Source of the DNA: Histomonas meleagridis
Lineage: Eukaryota; Parabasalia; Tritrichomonadida; Dientamoebidae
Direction: 5' to 3'
Length of the DNA: 64,000 nucleotides
Assembly (NCBI GenBank): GCA_020186115.1
Contig: WSYJ01000013.1
Location: forward strand, 1-64,000
Position numbers and translations under genes: made by a program. Each line of letters starts with the position of its first letter. Position 1 is the first letter of the stretch. The notes under the pieces are model-generated. The model had not been told where the DNA came from, searched no databases, and saw only the letters and a list, made by a program, of their open reading frames with translations. Positions 50,375 to 61,390 of this stretch are shown in pieces.

Positions 50375-53062
50375 ATGCGATAATAAAACTATCCTTCCTT
50401 TGTATTTTCGTTTTTAGTTTTTTTCAAAACGATAAACTATTTAATTAGACGCAAATTTGTTTAAATGGTGAAACATTTTAAGGGTTATGTTATAATATAC
50501 CAAAGTGATACATTTGATGGGTTAAATATAACAATGATGAACGAAAGCCGATGCTAACACTGTTATTTTGTATTAAATATTGTTAATAACACAAATATGT
50601 CTTCATCCAATTTTCCTCTTAAAGTAATCATATATCGAAATGTTTTCATCTTATGTAACTTTAGAACATTCGTCACATATATTTTTTTCTTTACACAAAC
50701 ATTAAGTATTTAATTTTAGTATTATTTTTTGGTTTTTTACTTATTTTTGACAATAGTGAAATAAAAAATGATGCCTAATGGGAATATGCGTTTTTTTCTG
50801 TAGTTTTGATTACAGCGTTCTTTTACCATTGCTTTTTATATTGTTAATTCATATTTAACATAATAACCAAAAAACCGAAGAAGAATCATATGATATTAAT
50901 GAAAACGACAATTAAAAAAATAATTTTTCAATTAAATATTCCCAAAATTATATTAAAGAAGAACCATTTCATAAAGATTTCAAAGAGGATGGTCATGTAG
51001 CTCACATATGATGTTATTCATGCTTGTTAATAAGGGTTTTAATTACAGTAAATATTATATTTTTAAAATACACTTCAACTAGTAAAATATTAAAACAAAA
51101 TATTTCAGGACAAATTATATTTCTATTCATAGCAAAAATTTTATTAATTACATTTTTTGAATTATTTTTATGAGGTTCGAAATATTAATTATATAATGTT
51201 CAAGAATTATTATGAATGATTTTTTATTTTTTAGTTTTGATGCTTTCATAATTGCTGAATGAAAATATATAAATAGTTTCCAAATGTTAATTTAAAATAT
51301 TAAATTATTATAATGAATATTAAATAAAACAAATAAATATCTTTAGCATTAATATCAATACCTTTTTGTTCAAGAAGTAATTTAACAGTATCTATATGAC
51401 CATTTTCAGATGCTTTTATAAGTGCTGTTTCAAATAATTTAAATAATTCCCAAAAACGATTATTAAACGTTAAATAATCAAAATAAATTAAATTTTTAGC
51501 ATTAATATCAATTCCTTTTTGTTCGAGAAGTAATTTAACAGTATTTATATAACCCTTTGCAGATGCATACATAAGTGCTGTTTCAAATGTTTTAAGTAAA
51601 CACCATAAATTATTTTGAAACATTAAATGATCAAAATAAATTAAATTTTTATCATTAATATCAATTCCTTGTTCATGAAACAAATCAACAATATCTAAAT
51701 AACCATTTTCATATGCACACATAAGTGCTGCATAAAATAATTTAAATGATTTTTAAATATTATTTTGAAATATTCCAAAATTATCAAAATAAATATTAAA
51801 TCAAATAAATAAATATCTTTATCATTGATATCAATTCCTTCTTGTTCAAGTAGTAATTTAACTATTTCTGAATAACCCTTTGCAGATGCTTTTATAAGTG
51901 CTGTTTCAGATATTTTAAGTACACACCATAAATTATTTTGAAACATTAAATGATCAAAATAAATTAAATTTTTAGCATTAATATCAATTCCTTTTTGTTC
52001 AAGAAGTAATTTAACTATAAATGTGTAACCTTTTTTGGATGCCATTATAAGTGCTGTTTCAAATAATTTAAATAATTTCCAAATATTATTTTAAAACGAC
52101 AAATTATTATAATAAGTATTTTATAAAATTTATAAATATCTTTAGCATTAATATTTATTCCTTCTTGTTCAAGAAGTAACTTAACAATTTCACTTTTTTC
52201 CAACTCAGAAGCCAAAATAAGTGCTGTTTTAATGAATTTTAATATATTCCTAAAAAATTTACACAAATTTATAAAATATTACAAATATATTCCTTTGATA
52301 TTGATATCAATATCTTTGTGTTCAATAAGTATTTTAACGTAATGCGTTCTGTTGTAACGTATTGCATGCATCAAAGGGGTATAAAATATTTTTATTAAAT
52401 TCCATACTAATTTATTTTAAAACACGATGTAAACGAAATTAATATCAATTATATTAAAATAATATCTATTACATTAATATCAATACCTTCATGTTGAACT
52501 AGTTCTTCGAAAATCTTGGGGTAGCCATCTACAATTGCTTGTGTTAATGCTGTGTAAAATATTTGAAAAAATATCCAAATATTTATATAAAATATAAAAA
52601 CTTTTAAATAAATATCGAATTAAATATATATATATCTTTAGCATTGACATCAATTCCTTCTTGTTTAAGTAATATTTTAACTATATCTAATTGATTATGA
52701 TATGTGGCTATAATAAGTGCTATTGAAAGTAATTAGAAAAATTACTATATATAAAATTATAACGCCAAATTATAATGAATAATATTAAATCACTTTAACA
52801 AATATTTATATCATTAACATCAATACCATTTTGTTCAAGAAGCAATTTAACGATTTCTATATGACCGTTTTGTGATGCTAACATAAGTGCTGTCCAAAAT
52901 AATTTGAATAATTTCCAAATATTATATTATATTATCAAATCATTGAAATAAATATTAAAATAAACAAATAAATATCTTTAGCATTAATATCAATTCCTTC
53001 TTTTTCAAGAAGTAATTTGACTATTTCTGTATGACCATAATAAGATGCAAAAATAAGTGCTG
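50302..53062 (-). repeat. Right arm of the long inverted duplication
   Basis: Reverse complement of 2175-4672. It contains the TLC 3' fragment, one unit of the 37-bp repeat (50468-50520), the unique non-coding block (50520-51180, no gene) and ankyrin array D. It holds several more ankyrin units than the left arm between 51300 and 52045. The two arms are separated by about 45.6 kb. Confidence 0.85.
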
Positions 53063-53600
53063 TTTTAAATAAAAAAAATAATTTCCAAATATTATTTTGA
53101 AATATAAAATTATTAAAATAAATTCTAAATATAAACAAATATCTTTAGCATTAATATCAATTCCTTCTTGTTCAAGAAGTAATTTGACTATTTCTGTATG
53201 ACCTTTTTCAGATGCTCTAATAAGTGCTGTTCCAAAAAATTTAAATAATTTCCAAATATTATTTTGAAATATCAAATTATTAAAATAAATATTAAATAAA
53301 ACAAATAAATATCTTTAGCATTAATATCAATTCCTTCTTGTTTAAGAAGTAATTTAACAGTATCTATATGACCATTTTCAGATGCATGCATAAGTGCTGT
53401 TTCAAATAATTTAAACAATTTCCAAATATAATTTTGAAATATAAAATTATTAAAATAAATATTAAATAAAATAAATAAATACCTTTAGCATTAATATCAA
53501 TTCCTTTTTGTTCAAGAAGCATTTGAACTATTTCATCATGACCATCATCAACTGATGCCATCATAAGTGCTGTCAAAAACAATACAAATAATATCCAAAT
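51250..53600 (-). pseudogene. Ankyrin-repeat array D
   Basis: About thirteen tandem units follow the N-terminal gene at 53615-54820 on the same strand. One run of three units (51722-51300) reads in frame through its linkers (NLIYFDHLMFQNNLWCLLKT, then FETALMYAS). A second in-frame pair lies at 52045-51900. Most others carry the 17-20-nt insertion after NAK and shift frame. The ankyrin segments themselves stay open. The C-terminal half of the array is the mirror of array A. Whether it is expressed as part of the upstream gene is unknown; as plain DNA it cannot be translated in one piece. Confidence 0.7.
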
Positions 53601-53614
53601 ATTGTTTTAAAATG

Positions 53615-54820
53615 TTAAATTATTAAAATTGATATCAAATTAAACAAATTAATATCTTTGGCATTAATATCTATACTTTTTTGTTCAAGTATTAATTTAA
53701 TAGTTTCAATATTCTGTGATTGTATTGCATTAACCAAAATATCATGTGGAGTTTGATCAAACTTTTTAATAAAAAGTTTTAACATAAAAGTGTTTCCAAT
53801 TTTTGCTGATTCTTTGATAATATCTGAATTTATTTTCATTCCTTCTTCTTCTAAGAATGAGAAAATTTCATAGTTATTCTCGCTAACACATTTAACTCCT
53901 AACTCACTTAGATCATTAATTTTAACAAATTTATTTTCATAAATATACTTAAAGATATCATTTCGGTGAAATTTAATTGCAGTTTCATATGGATCTTCAA
54001 ATGTTGAATGATTTTGTTCACATAAATGAATAATTTCTTCATTTCCACCTGCAATTGCATATTTACCTGTATTATTTACATTTGCACCATTCATAAGTAA
54101 ATATTTAAAACATTTAACTGATCCAAAAAATGCTGCATAATCAATTAATGTAACATTTTCTTGATTAATAAATGAATATCTTTCATAAAGTGATGGTTCA
54201 ATAAATTGATCAAAATTAAAATCATTTTGTGATGATATTTCTTGAAGTTTTTCTATTTCATCATTTCGAATTATTTTTGCTATTTCATTCGGATTAACTC
54301 CTTCTTTAACGAATTTTTTGTGAAGTTCCCAATCATTATTTGATAGTTCTTTATAATTTTCATAAAAAGATGGAAAATATTCATCTAGGTCATATATTTC
54401 TTCTTTTGTTTTATAATGTGCAAAATATATTGTTCTTTTGCTTTTCACAGAATTTGATTCAATTAAACCTTGTTCTATCATTTTTTCAAGTATATAATTT
54501 GATTCTTTAGAAGTTAAACAGAGAATATATTTGCTGAAAATATCAGTAATGTTTGGAAGATTTTGATAATTTTCTTTTTCGCATTCTGCTGTTTTCTTAA
54601 AAAAATCAAAATACATATTAAAATCATTTATTTTTGATATAATACAGGAATATATAAGACGACAAACAATTAAATTATAAGAATAAAAATAATTTGGATC
54701 AATTTCATCCATTGTTTCATGCATAGATTTTTCAAAGTTTTTTGCATTTAAGTTGAATAGTGTTTGTTCTACTCTTTGTAAAAATAGATTTTTGATTATG
54801 CTTTTATTTTTGTTTTCCAT
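53615..54820 (-). CDS. Ankyrin locus D: N-terminal domain protein (DUF3447-like)
   Basis: The 401-residue frame is the best-preserved copy of the family N-terminal domain. A helical start (MENKNKSIIKNLFLQRVEQT) leads to SFNL-type helices, the conserved ELHKKFVKEGVNPNEIAKII, RNDEIEKLQEISSQ, LYERYSFINQENVTLIDYAA and NNTGKYAIAGGNEEIIHL. It then continues through degenerate repeats into a first ankyrin unit (IETIKLILEQKSIDINAKDI). It stops at 53615 inside the first linker, at the same kind of frame-breaking point as in other units. The product as written would be a cytosolic protein with few ankyrin repeats. The close relative is at 30.9 kb. Confidence 0.72.
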   Translation of the reverse strand: MENKNKSIIKNLFLQRVEQTLFNLNAKNFEKSMHETMDEIDPNYFYSYNLIVCRLIYSCIISKINDFNMYFDFFKKTAECEKENYQNLPNITDIFSKYILCLTSKESNYILEKMIEQGLIESNSVKSKRTIYFAHYKTKEEIYDLDEYFPSFYENYKELSNNDWELHKKFVKEGVNPNEIAKIIRNDEIEKLQEISSQNDFNFDQFIEPSLYERYSFINQENVTLIDYAAFFGSVKCFKYLLMNGANVNNTGKYAIAGGNEEIIHLCEQNHSTFEDPYETAIKFHRNDIFKYIYENKFVKINDLSELGVKCVSENNYEIFSFLEEEGMKINSDIIKESAKIGNTFMLKLFIKKFDQTPHDILVNAIQSQNIETIKLILEQKSIDINAKDINLFNLISILII

Positions 54821-56700
54821 TTTTTTGATTTGCAGCCTACAGATCTATAATTGCGGTTTATTTGGTGGTTCGACAGAAAGGAAAAAAGCGGTTATATTTA
54901 GGGTGCCACAAAAGTCAACAAAAAAGCTAATTTTCAGAACATTCATTTTTTGCAATAAATAATAAAAAATAGTAACAATATACTCAAATTCTTTTATGTC
55001 ATTGTATTATATATTGGAAATAAAGCATTTTTATTTTTATCGATAAAAATGGATCGACCAGATAGATTATTTTTTCCAAATATTTCCACATTTTGATGAT
55101 AACATAATTTGGTGTGACTCACATATCAATGATTTTGTTTTATAACAAACTGTTGTCAAGAAATTTTGATTTTTTAATTTTTTACTAAAAAATTCTTCAT
55201 TTTTTCGAGGAATATTTGACCAAAAAAAATTGGTCAATAGATTTTTAATGAGGCCAAGCAAAAATTAAAATATTATGGATCTTCTATTTATATTTAAATT
55301 TTTATATAAATTCGATTGTTGATTTTAAAATTTGTTCGTCTTTTAGGAGTAGTTCTTGATGGAACGATACATTTTGAGAACTCAGAAAATGATGGCTTTT
55401 TGATATAGACGATATTTTTTTGTATCGTATTCGAATTTATTTATATATAATACACATTCTATTCAATAAAATTATCTTAACCAAATTTGTTATCTTATTT
55501 TTTTATGAGCAATCTCCAAAATTTCAAAATGTTTTTTTGGGCTTTAGGATTAAATGCAGAAGTTCAAATTCAATAAATATACAGAACTAAAAATAGTCGG
55601 AATTAATTTATATAATTTTTCTATAGTTTTCATTCTATTTTCAAGTTATACAAGATTTTCAATATCTATAGACCAGAGCAAAAATTCAAAAATCTGTCTT
55701 TACAATTTTTTATAATTTATATGTTCTATATATAGGATAATTCTTGAAACAATTTATTCATTATTGGAGGCTCTGGACAAAGAAGAAAAAATAACTTTTT
55801 GAATTGATTTTGCGGTTACAAATCCATCAAGATTCGTTCCTCTACAAGTGAGCGATACTCACAAAAAAGAATTACAAAATTAAACAGAAGAAAAAATATT
55901 TTAAACATTTTTTCAACAATACTTGTATATACTGGTTTAGATGTGGTTAATTGGTTCATCCAGTCTTTGCTTAGATGACCGTTTGTGTATTGTATCGTAC
56001 ACGAATTTAAATGGAAAGTGACTAAATTCAAAGGAAATTTTTTAAAAAAAATTATTATATCTTTATAAAAATTTGTCTACTGTTCTTATATGTTAAAATC
56101 TGATATGTATTGAATACATTACAAATAATTTTAAAATTAAAGAGAAATCTATATAAGGCAGAGTTGGTTGACAGTGTCTTTTTTGGACTCAAGATTTATG
56201 TTTCATTGGTTATAGCTCTGTGTTTTGATTATAGCTCAGAATGGCCTGTACAGTTAGCAAAAAGAATAATCAAATAAAATGATTTAAATAAATTTGAATT
56301 TCCAATTAAATTCAGATTTAGCTATTTTTACTAATAGCAAGTACTTAAGTAAGGTTTAGCAAGGTTCATCTTGGATTAAAGTGACTGATACAAATCGATT
56401 TATATTTTTGTTATTAAATTTGTCCAAAATAGTTTTTACAACTGATGTTTTTAAGACGCCTTTGATTCCTTTCTCTATTTCTCTAAGTTTATTGAATGAG
56501 TTGAAAGTTTTGTTTCATGAAAAACCTTGTTGTATACAGCTTTCAGAAAAAAATGCATTGAAAAGTCATTTCAAACGTCCTTGGTTCAAATCTTGGTCTA
56601 AATCCATAAAAACCGCCAGAATTTGCACAGTTTACTGATGTTCAAGTCCGCAAAAGATTTTGAGTGGTATTGAAACTTTTGAACTTTTTTTTCTCAAAAG
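54821..56700. other. Long intergenic region
   Basis: About 1.9 kb between locus D and the second Myb gene, which point away from each other. Short frames at 55067, 55816 and 56381 start at non-ATG codons or lack any family feature. No repeat or RNA gene is recognised. Confidence 0.5.
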
Positions 56701-56731
56701 GATCTTCACAAACTGACAAACCCCACCGCGA

Positions 56732-57790
56732 ATGACCAAAATATCTCCCCTTCTAGATGTTGCAATGTTTTATGTCAAGCAAGCTTCTTTTGGCTTAGAT
56801 GACCCGAGTGCAAAACAAGAAATAATGAACGCATTTAATTTATTTTTAAATAATCTTTGCGACAAAAACGACGTTGCTGCAGTCCTTACCAAATACATAG
56901 GTTCTACTCAACCATTAGATAGGATAGTTACAATTTTAAGCGTGCCTGATACTCCACTACCTATTCAAACTAGCTTTAACTTACAACACAAAAAAACAAA
57001 GCCCTGGTCAAACATAGAGGATAACCGTCTTCTTGCTGGGCTTCATAAGTTTGGAACTGATAATTGGGTTACAATTGCAAAATTTGTTGGTAATGGAAGA
57101 ACAAGAGCTCAATGTGCACAGCGTTGGTTTCGAGGCCTTGATCCTAAGATATCTAAAAACCAATGGTCTCCTGAAGAAGAAGCTAAATTAATACATTTGA
57201 TAAAAACCAGTAAAAACAAAGGATGGACATCCATAGCTTCAAGCATGGGCAATAGGAGTGACGTACAATGCCGTTACCATTTCTTACAGATGCAAAAAGA
57301 AGGAAAAATAAAAGAAGATCTATCTTCGTATATCACCGAAAAACATTATCCTAAGAGTTCTGCTCATCTAGGAAGTGCTCCTATGCATCCTACTGGAATT
57401 CCTCTTAATCAACTTAGCTCTGGTGGGCTTGTTAGTTCACTTCCTAATTTTCAAATTAATCAATCAACACCTCCACCTCCTCCACAGCCACAGAACAAAG
57501 CCACAGTTAACGCTTGCTTTTCACCACAACCAGCACCAATACCACCGCCCTTACCAAGAATGAAATCGTCGTCTAGATTTTCGACGAATATTTTCTCACT
57601 CCCTCCAAAACCACCAAAACCTCAGAGCATCGAACGAAAGTCATTAGATATCTTATCCAATAGCAAAGATGGGAATTTGTTCTTCGATATATTCTCTAAT
57701 GATTTTGATCAGACATTTTCTAACTCATTTTGGGATGAAGAACCCGGAAACAGCTTCATGCCAGACAGTGATTTATCTGAGTTTTGGTGA
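56732..57790 (+). CDS. Two-repeat Myb transcription factor 2
   Basis: The 352-residue product shares its whole front half with the Myb at 29.8 kb. This comprises an N-terminal helical module (SPLLDVAMFYVKQ ... PLDRIVTILSVPDTPLPIQ) and Myb repeats at about 90-136 (KPWSNIEDNRLLAGLHKFG, then GRTRAQCAQRW) and 144-190 (NQWSPEEEAKLIHLIK, then GNRSDVQCRYHFLQM). It differs in a long proline-rich and serine-rich C-terminus (about 240-310) and an acidic end with DFDQTFSNSFWDEE, which could act as an activation region. A possible Inr (TCACAAA) lies about 25 nt upstream. It is probably a nuclear DNA-binding regulator. Confidence 0.88.
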   Translation: MTKISPLLDVAMFYVKQASFGLDDPSAKQEIMNAFNLFLNNLCDKNDVAAVLTKYIGSTQPLDRIVTILSVPDTPLPIQTSFNLQHKKTKPWSNIEDNRLLAGLHKFGTDNWVTIAKFVGNGRTRAQCAQRWFRGLDPKISKNQWSPEEEAKLIHLIKTSKNKGWTSIASSMGNRSDVQCRYHFLQMQKEGKIKEDLSSYITEKHYPKSSAHLGSAPMHPTGIPLNQLSSGGLVSSLPNFQINQSTPPPPPQPQNKATVNACFSPQPAPIPPPLPRMKSSSRFSTNIFSLPPKPPKPQSIERKSLDILSNSKDGNLFFDIFSNDFDQTFSNSFWDEEPGNSFMPDSDLSEFW

Positions 57791-57968
57791 ATTTACCATG
57801 AATTTTGTGCAAATTTTAATTCTGATGTCGAATACTTGAAGTATGGTTTTCTATAAGTAAAAGTGAATTTAAATAATTTATAGTCTATTGGAGTTAGTTA
57901 CTAAGCTGTTAATGTTTTTTTTAAAAAACAAAAAACTAAATGTTTTTATTGAAGTAAACCACACAAAA

Positions 57969-58577
57969 ATGATGAAAATGATTTTGATGATTTTCTGCTC
58001 TGTTTTATGCGATAAACCATGTAACACAGCAGAGTGTGATGCAAACTCACTTGCTACTGATGGGATATCAAGAAAAAAACGAATAAAAATTACATGTAAT
58101 ATATCAGATAAAACAAAATCATTTAATATTTATACTCGTTGGTACCCGGCTGCAGATCAATTCTCACTTTTGGAAATACCTGATCCTGATTGTAAGATTA
58201 GAAACCTTTCTGAAAATGGAACAATCGTTATAAGCACACAAAAAATTGGTGTAGAACCGCACGTGATTCGGAAAGGTGACTTCACTATTGCATATCTTAG
58301 TGCTCTAATTCGTATAGATAATGGTAATATAACCGGGATAAGTTGGGATAAATATTTTGATTCGAATTCCTGTAAGGATAAAAGAGTGGCTCATGATGAC
58401 ACGTGCTATGTTTATAATCCAACCAGTAGCAAATGTAATGGGAACAGTTTTAAAATATTTTTAGGATTTTTTGGAAAAGATTCGAAAGGTGTTCCATTGA
58501 AATCAGCTGGTTTAATGCCATCTACATTTCTTAGACGTGGTGTTAATAATATTATTGAAGATGCGCAAAACTTGTAA
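57969..58577 (+). CDS. Small secreted protein of unknown family
   Basis: The 202-residue product starts MMKMILMIFCSVLCDKPCNT, a probable signal peptide followed by the first of several cysteines (CDKPCNTAEC, later ITCNISDKT, DPDCKI, NSCKDK, DTCYVYN and KCNG). I chose the ATG at 57969 because the longer frame (TTG at 57888, ATG at 57912) would bury the signal sequence. The remainder is beta-rich with several N-glycosylation sites (NIS, NLS, NGT, NIT). No enzyme motif is recognised. It is predicted secreted or lumenal; its function is unknown. The stop is TAAA. Confidence 0.6.
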   Translation: MMKMILMIFCSVLCDKPCNTAECDANSLATDGISRKKRIKITCNISDKTKSFNIYTRWYPAADQFSLLEIPDPDCKIRNLSENGTIVISTQKIGVEPHVIRKGDFTIAYLSALIRIDNGNITGISWDKYFDSNSCKDKRVAHDDTCYVYNPTSSKCNGNSFKIFLGFFGKDSKGVPLKSAGLMPSTFLRRGVNNIIEDAQNL

Positions 58578-58616
58578 ATGAAAAATGAGCTTCTTTAAAA
58601 TAAAAATTTTGTATCA

Positions 58617-58624
58617 TAACCGTC
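58617..58624 (-). promoter_or_regulatory. M3-like element, reverse orientation, before the TAP42-like gene
   Basis: TAACCGTC on the plus strand, that is GACGGTTA on the minus strand, about 29-36 bp upstream of the ATG at 58653. The orientation is opposite to the gene, so the assignment is weak. Confidence 0.3.
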
Positions 58625-58652
58625 GTCACTTTTGATCGAACAGTTGTAACAA

Positions 58653-59540
58653 ATGATTTTCGACGAGGGCGTATTACCATCAGCACATTTGCGTGATCTT
58701 GTTGCTGAATACGAAAGCGTTCTTAAAATGCCACCTGCATCAGAAGAAACCGCTCAAATTGCAAGTTCTTTGATTGAGAAATTCACGCGATTATGGGAAT
58801 TTTTTAGGAGAGGACAATTCTATAGCTCTAATGAAGATCTAGATGAATACTCAACATCAAAATTAAGATTCTTTTTAATACCATATTACATTGGAAGACT
58901 TCACTTAATCTTCCAAGGAAATTCTAGACCTGATCATCTTGAAACTTCAATTTCTCTCCTTCAAAGCTTTTCAGATCAGATGGTACACTTTAAGGTAATT
59001 GAGAAAGAAAAACCAATTCCAACAAATCCTAATGACAGACGTCAACGAGCTGTTGCAGAATACAAAGAAAAGCGCGAGCTCGAACAACGCCTTCAACGTA
59101 TGAACGAACTCACAAAACGTGATGATTTACAACGAGGATATGTTGGAGATCCAGTTGATGAAGAAACAGAACGTGAACTCCTTCATGACCTCCTTCGGTA
59201 CTCTGCAATGGAAGCACGCTCTTTTGTTCGTAGCGCCCAGGACGAGCTTCCTTTTGCTCGAATGCGCGCTGAAGGTGTGAAACCGCAAAAACCGTCAGGG
59301 CCACCCCCGAAGATGTGGGTACACAAAATCGAAAGAGAAGAGCAAATGAAGAAAGTATTTGCTCCATACGACAGATTGCTGCCAAAACCACTTCCGCCTG
59401 ATGATGAAACATTTGCGAAACCTGAGAAACCGAGACCTAAACTTGATGCATCAGATGATGACGAGGCTGAACAAGCGAGAAAAGAAGCTAGTAAATGGGA
59501 TGATTGGAAAGATGACCATCCACCATTCTCACAAATGTGA
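58653..59540 (+). CDS. TAP42/alpha4 (IGBP1)-like PP2A regulator
   Basis: The 295-residue product has the TAP42 fold signatures: an all-helical N-terminal part with KLRFFLIPYYIGRLHL, the conserved RRQRAVAEYKEKRELEQRL, and a C-terminal region ending ASKWDDWKDDHPPFSQM. The latter matches the family C-terminus (DDWKDDHPRG..). TAP42/alpha4 binds and stabilises catalytic subunits of PP2A-type phosphatases under TOR signalling. The protein is slightly shorter than human IGBP1 (about 340). The gene is intact. Confidence 0.88.
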   Translation: MIFDEGVLPSAHLRDLVAEYESVLKMPPASEETAQIASSLIEKFTRLWEFFRRGQFYSSNEDLDEYSTSKLRFFLIPYYIGRLHLIFQGNSRPDHLETSISLLQSFSDQMVHFKVIEKEKPIPTNPNDRRQRAVAEYKEKRELEQRLQRMNELTKRDDLQRGYVGDPVDEETERELLHDLLRYSAMEARSFVRSAQDELPFARMRAEGVKPQKPSGPPPKMWVHKIEREEQMKKVFAPYDRLLPKPLPPDDETFAKPEKPRPKLDASDDDEAEQARKEASKWDDWKDDHPPFSQM

Positions 59541-60039
59541 GTAAATTCCTCATGAAAAAAAAATAAAAATATTAATTCAAAATATATTATTAGTATATTT
59601 ACATGTACTTATGTTTTGGAATTATATATTTTTATATTAAATGTTTTCTTAATGGTGGTGGTGCACATTTGTTTAAGTGGATAATACACAAAAGAAATTA
59701 TTTATAGAATATAATAGCACAAACTATTCTAAAAATTATCTACCCTGAAAAACCTTTAAACCAACAATTAAAAATGAAAATAAATCAGATTTTTTTACAT
59801 TGTTTGTCGTAAATAGAAATTTTAACATGTCTTCTGTCCTAAATTATTTAATTAATTAATTTGAAATTTAAAATTTTAGATTTGGAATGTCTACGTGTAA
59901 TTTAGGTATAAATAAAAGTTTTTCATTTATTTGAAGTTTATGATAATGGATGACTTCAATTTTATAGAAAATAATTCTCTAAAAAAAATCAAAATCAATG
60001 TAATGTAATTTTTTTTGTATAATTTGGGAAATGTTTCCC
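59541..60039. other. Intergenic region
   Basis: About 500 bp of AT-rich sequence between the TAP42-like gene and the broken ABC transporter, with no gene visible. Confidence 0.6.
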
Positions 60040-60536
60040 TTATTGAAGCTGATATTTAACCAAATCAGCATAGAACCCACCCTTGGCCAAGAGTTGCTTG
60101 TGTGTTCCTTCTTCTAAAATGTGGCCATTTTGGAACACTAAAATTCTATCCGCATTCATGACAGTTGCAAGTCTATGTGCAACCAAAATTGCAGTCTTTC
60201 CATGTCTAAACTTTTCAAGTGATTCATGAACCAATTGTTCACTTTCTGTATCTAATGCAGCAGTCGCTTCATCCAAAAGTAAAATAGGTGCATTTGCAAG
60301 AATAGCTCTTGAAATACAAATTCTTTGTTTTTGTCCACCACTTAAACTTGTTTGATGTACAATAGAGTTATGACCTTTTGGAAGATCAGTAAGTTATGAG
60401 CATTACCAACTTGTGCAGCCTTGACAATTTCTTCCTTGGTAGCATCTGCTTTAGAGTAACGAATATTATCAAGAATTGAGACAGAAAACAATACAGGTGT
60501 TTGAGGTACAACAGATATATTCGACCTTAAATTCAC
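60040..60536 (-). pseudogene. ABC transporter (ABCB/MDR type) fragment, inverted
   Basis: On the minus strand the sequence reads as the second half of an ABC nucleotide-binding domain. It contains NLRSNISVVPQTPVLFSVSI with the Q-loop, then [15 protein letters not shown] (signature), [12 protein letters not shown] (Walker B), [16 protein letters not shown] (H-loop) and the terminus [14 protein letters not shown] frameshift near 60395, after VGNAHNL, separates the Q-loop part from the signature part. It lacks Walker A and any membrane domain and lies in the opposite orientation to the matching fragment at 60539, so the original gene was rearranged. Confidence 0.85.
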
Positions 60537-60538
60537 GC

Positions 60539-61258
60539 ATGATAATTCAGATGTATCTTGGAAACAGAAGTGGTCATATTTTCATTGTATTCTTTTCAAT
60601 GATGATGGGCGTTTTTGGTCTTACACAAGCCATTGCTGTATCAAATGATATGAATAAGACTGCAATTTCAGCAGAAAAAATAATTCAACTGATAGAAATG
60701 AAACCAAAAATAGATCGTAAGAAAGGAGGAAACATTGAAAATGTCAAAGGAACAATCGAATTCAAAAATGTTAGTTTCAAATATGAATCTGCTGAAGGTT
60801 AACAGCTTATGCTGTTAAAGATTTAAGTTTTAAGATTAACGCAGGAGAAACTGTTGCTTTTGTAGGTGAAAGTGGTTGTGGTAAATCAACAACACTTCAA
60901 CTCATTCAACGATTCTATGAAATAGAAAGTGGTCAAATATTAATTGATGGAAAAGACATATCTGAAAGGTCGAATATATCATATATCACTTGTAAAGAAG
61001 AAAGGACATTATTATGATTTAGTCAGAAGACAAATGACTGAAGAAGATATACAAAAGATTTTGAATGAAGATAAAAAACAGAAACAGAAACCAGCTACAA
61101 AGAAGAAAACACCCAAAAAACCTGCAAAAGAAGAAAAATCAAAACCAACACCTAAAATTAAGAAAAATAAGAAAATAGAATCTTCTAAAAGTAGTGAATA
61201 TTCATCTTCTTCAGAAGTAACATCATCATCATTTTCATCAATAGAATCAACAAGTTAG
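60539..61258 (+). pseudogene. ABC transporter (ABCB/MDR type) fragment, plus strand
   Basis: The plus strand holds the end of a transmembrane domain (FIVFFSMMMGVFGLTQAIAV) and the linker into the nucleotide-binding domain ([18 protein letters not shown]). After a frame change near 60798 come [20 protein letters not shown] (Walker A) and [12 protein letters not shown]. The domain then breaks at AGGTCGAATATATC, a 14-bp sequence also present at the inner edge of the inverted fragment (60520-60533 as reverse complement). It jumps directly to a domain end ([20 protein letters not shown]) with a lysine- and serine-rich tail. No functional transporter can be made from this locus. Confidence 0.82.
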
Positions 61259-61390
61259 AACTAATTGAACTAATGAAACATTAAAGAATTTATTTTTTTT
61301 ATTTGACAAATTTTATTTTTTGAATTTTTTATGCCAAAATATTTCATCGGAAATTTTTTGTGTAAAGTATTCAACACACGAACAAAGAGA

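Noticed and set aside
55816-56638. Frames of 71 and 85 codons in the 55-56.7 kb gap
   Set aside because: They start at TTG or GTG, have no family features, and fit chance frames in AT-rich DNA.
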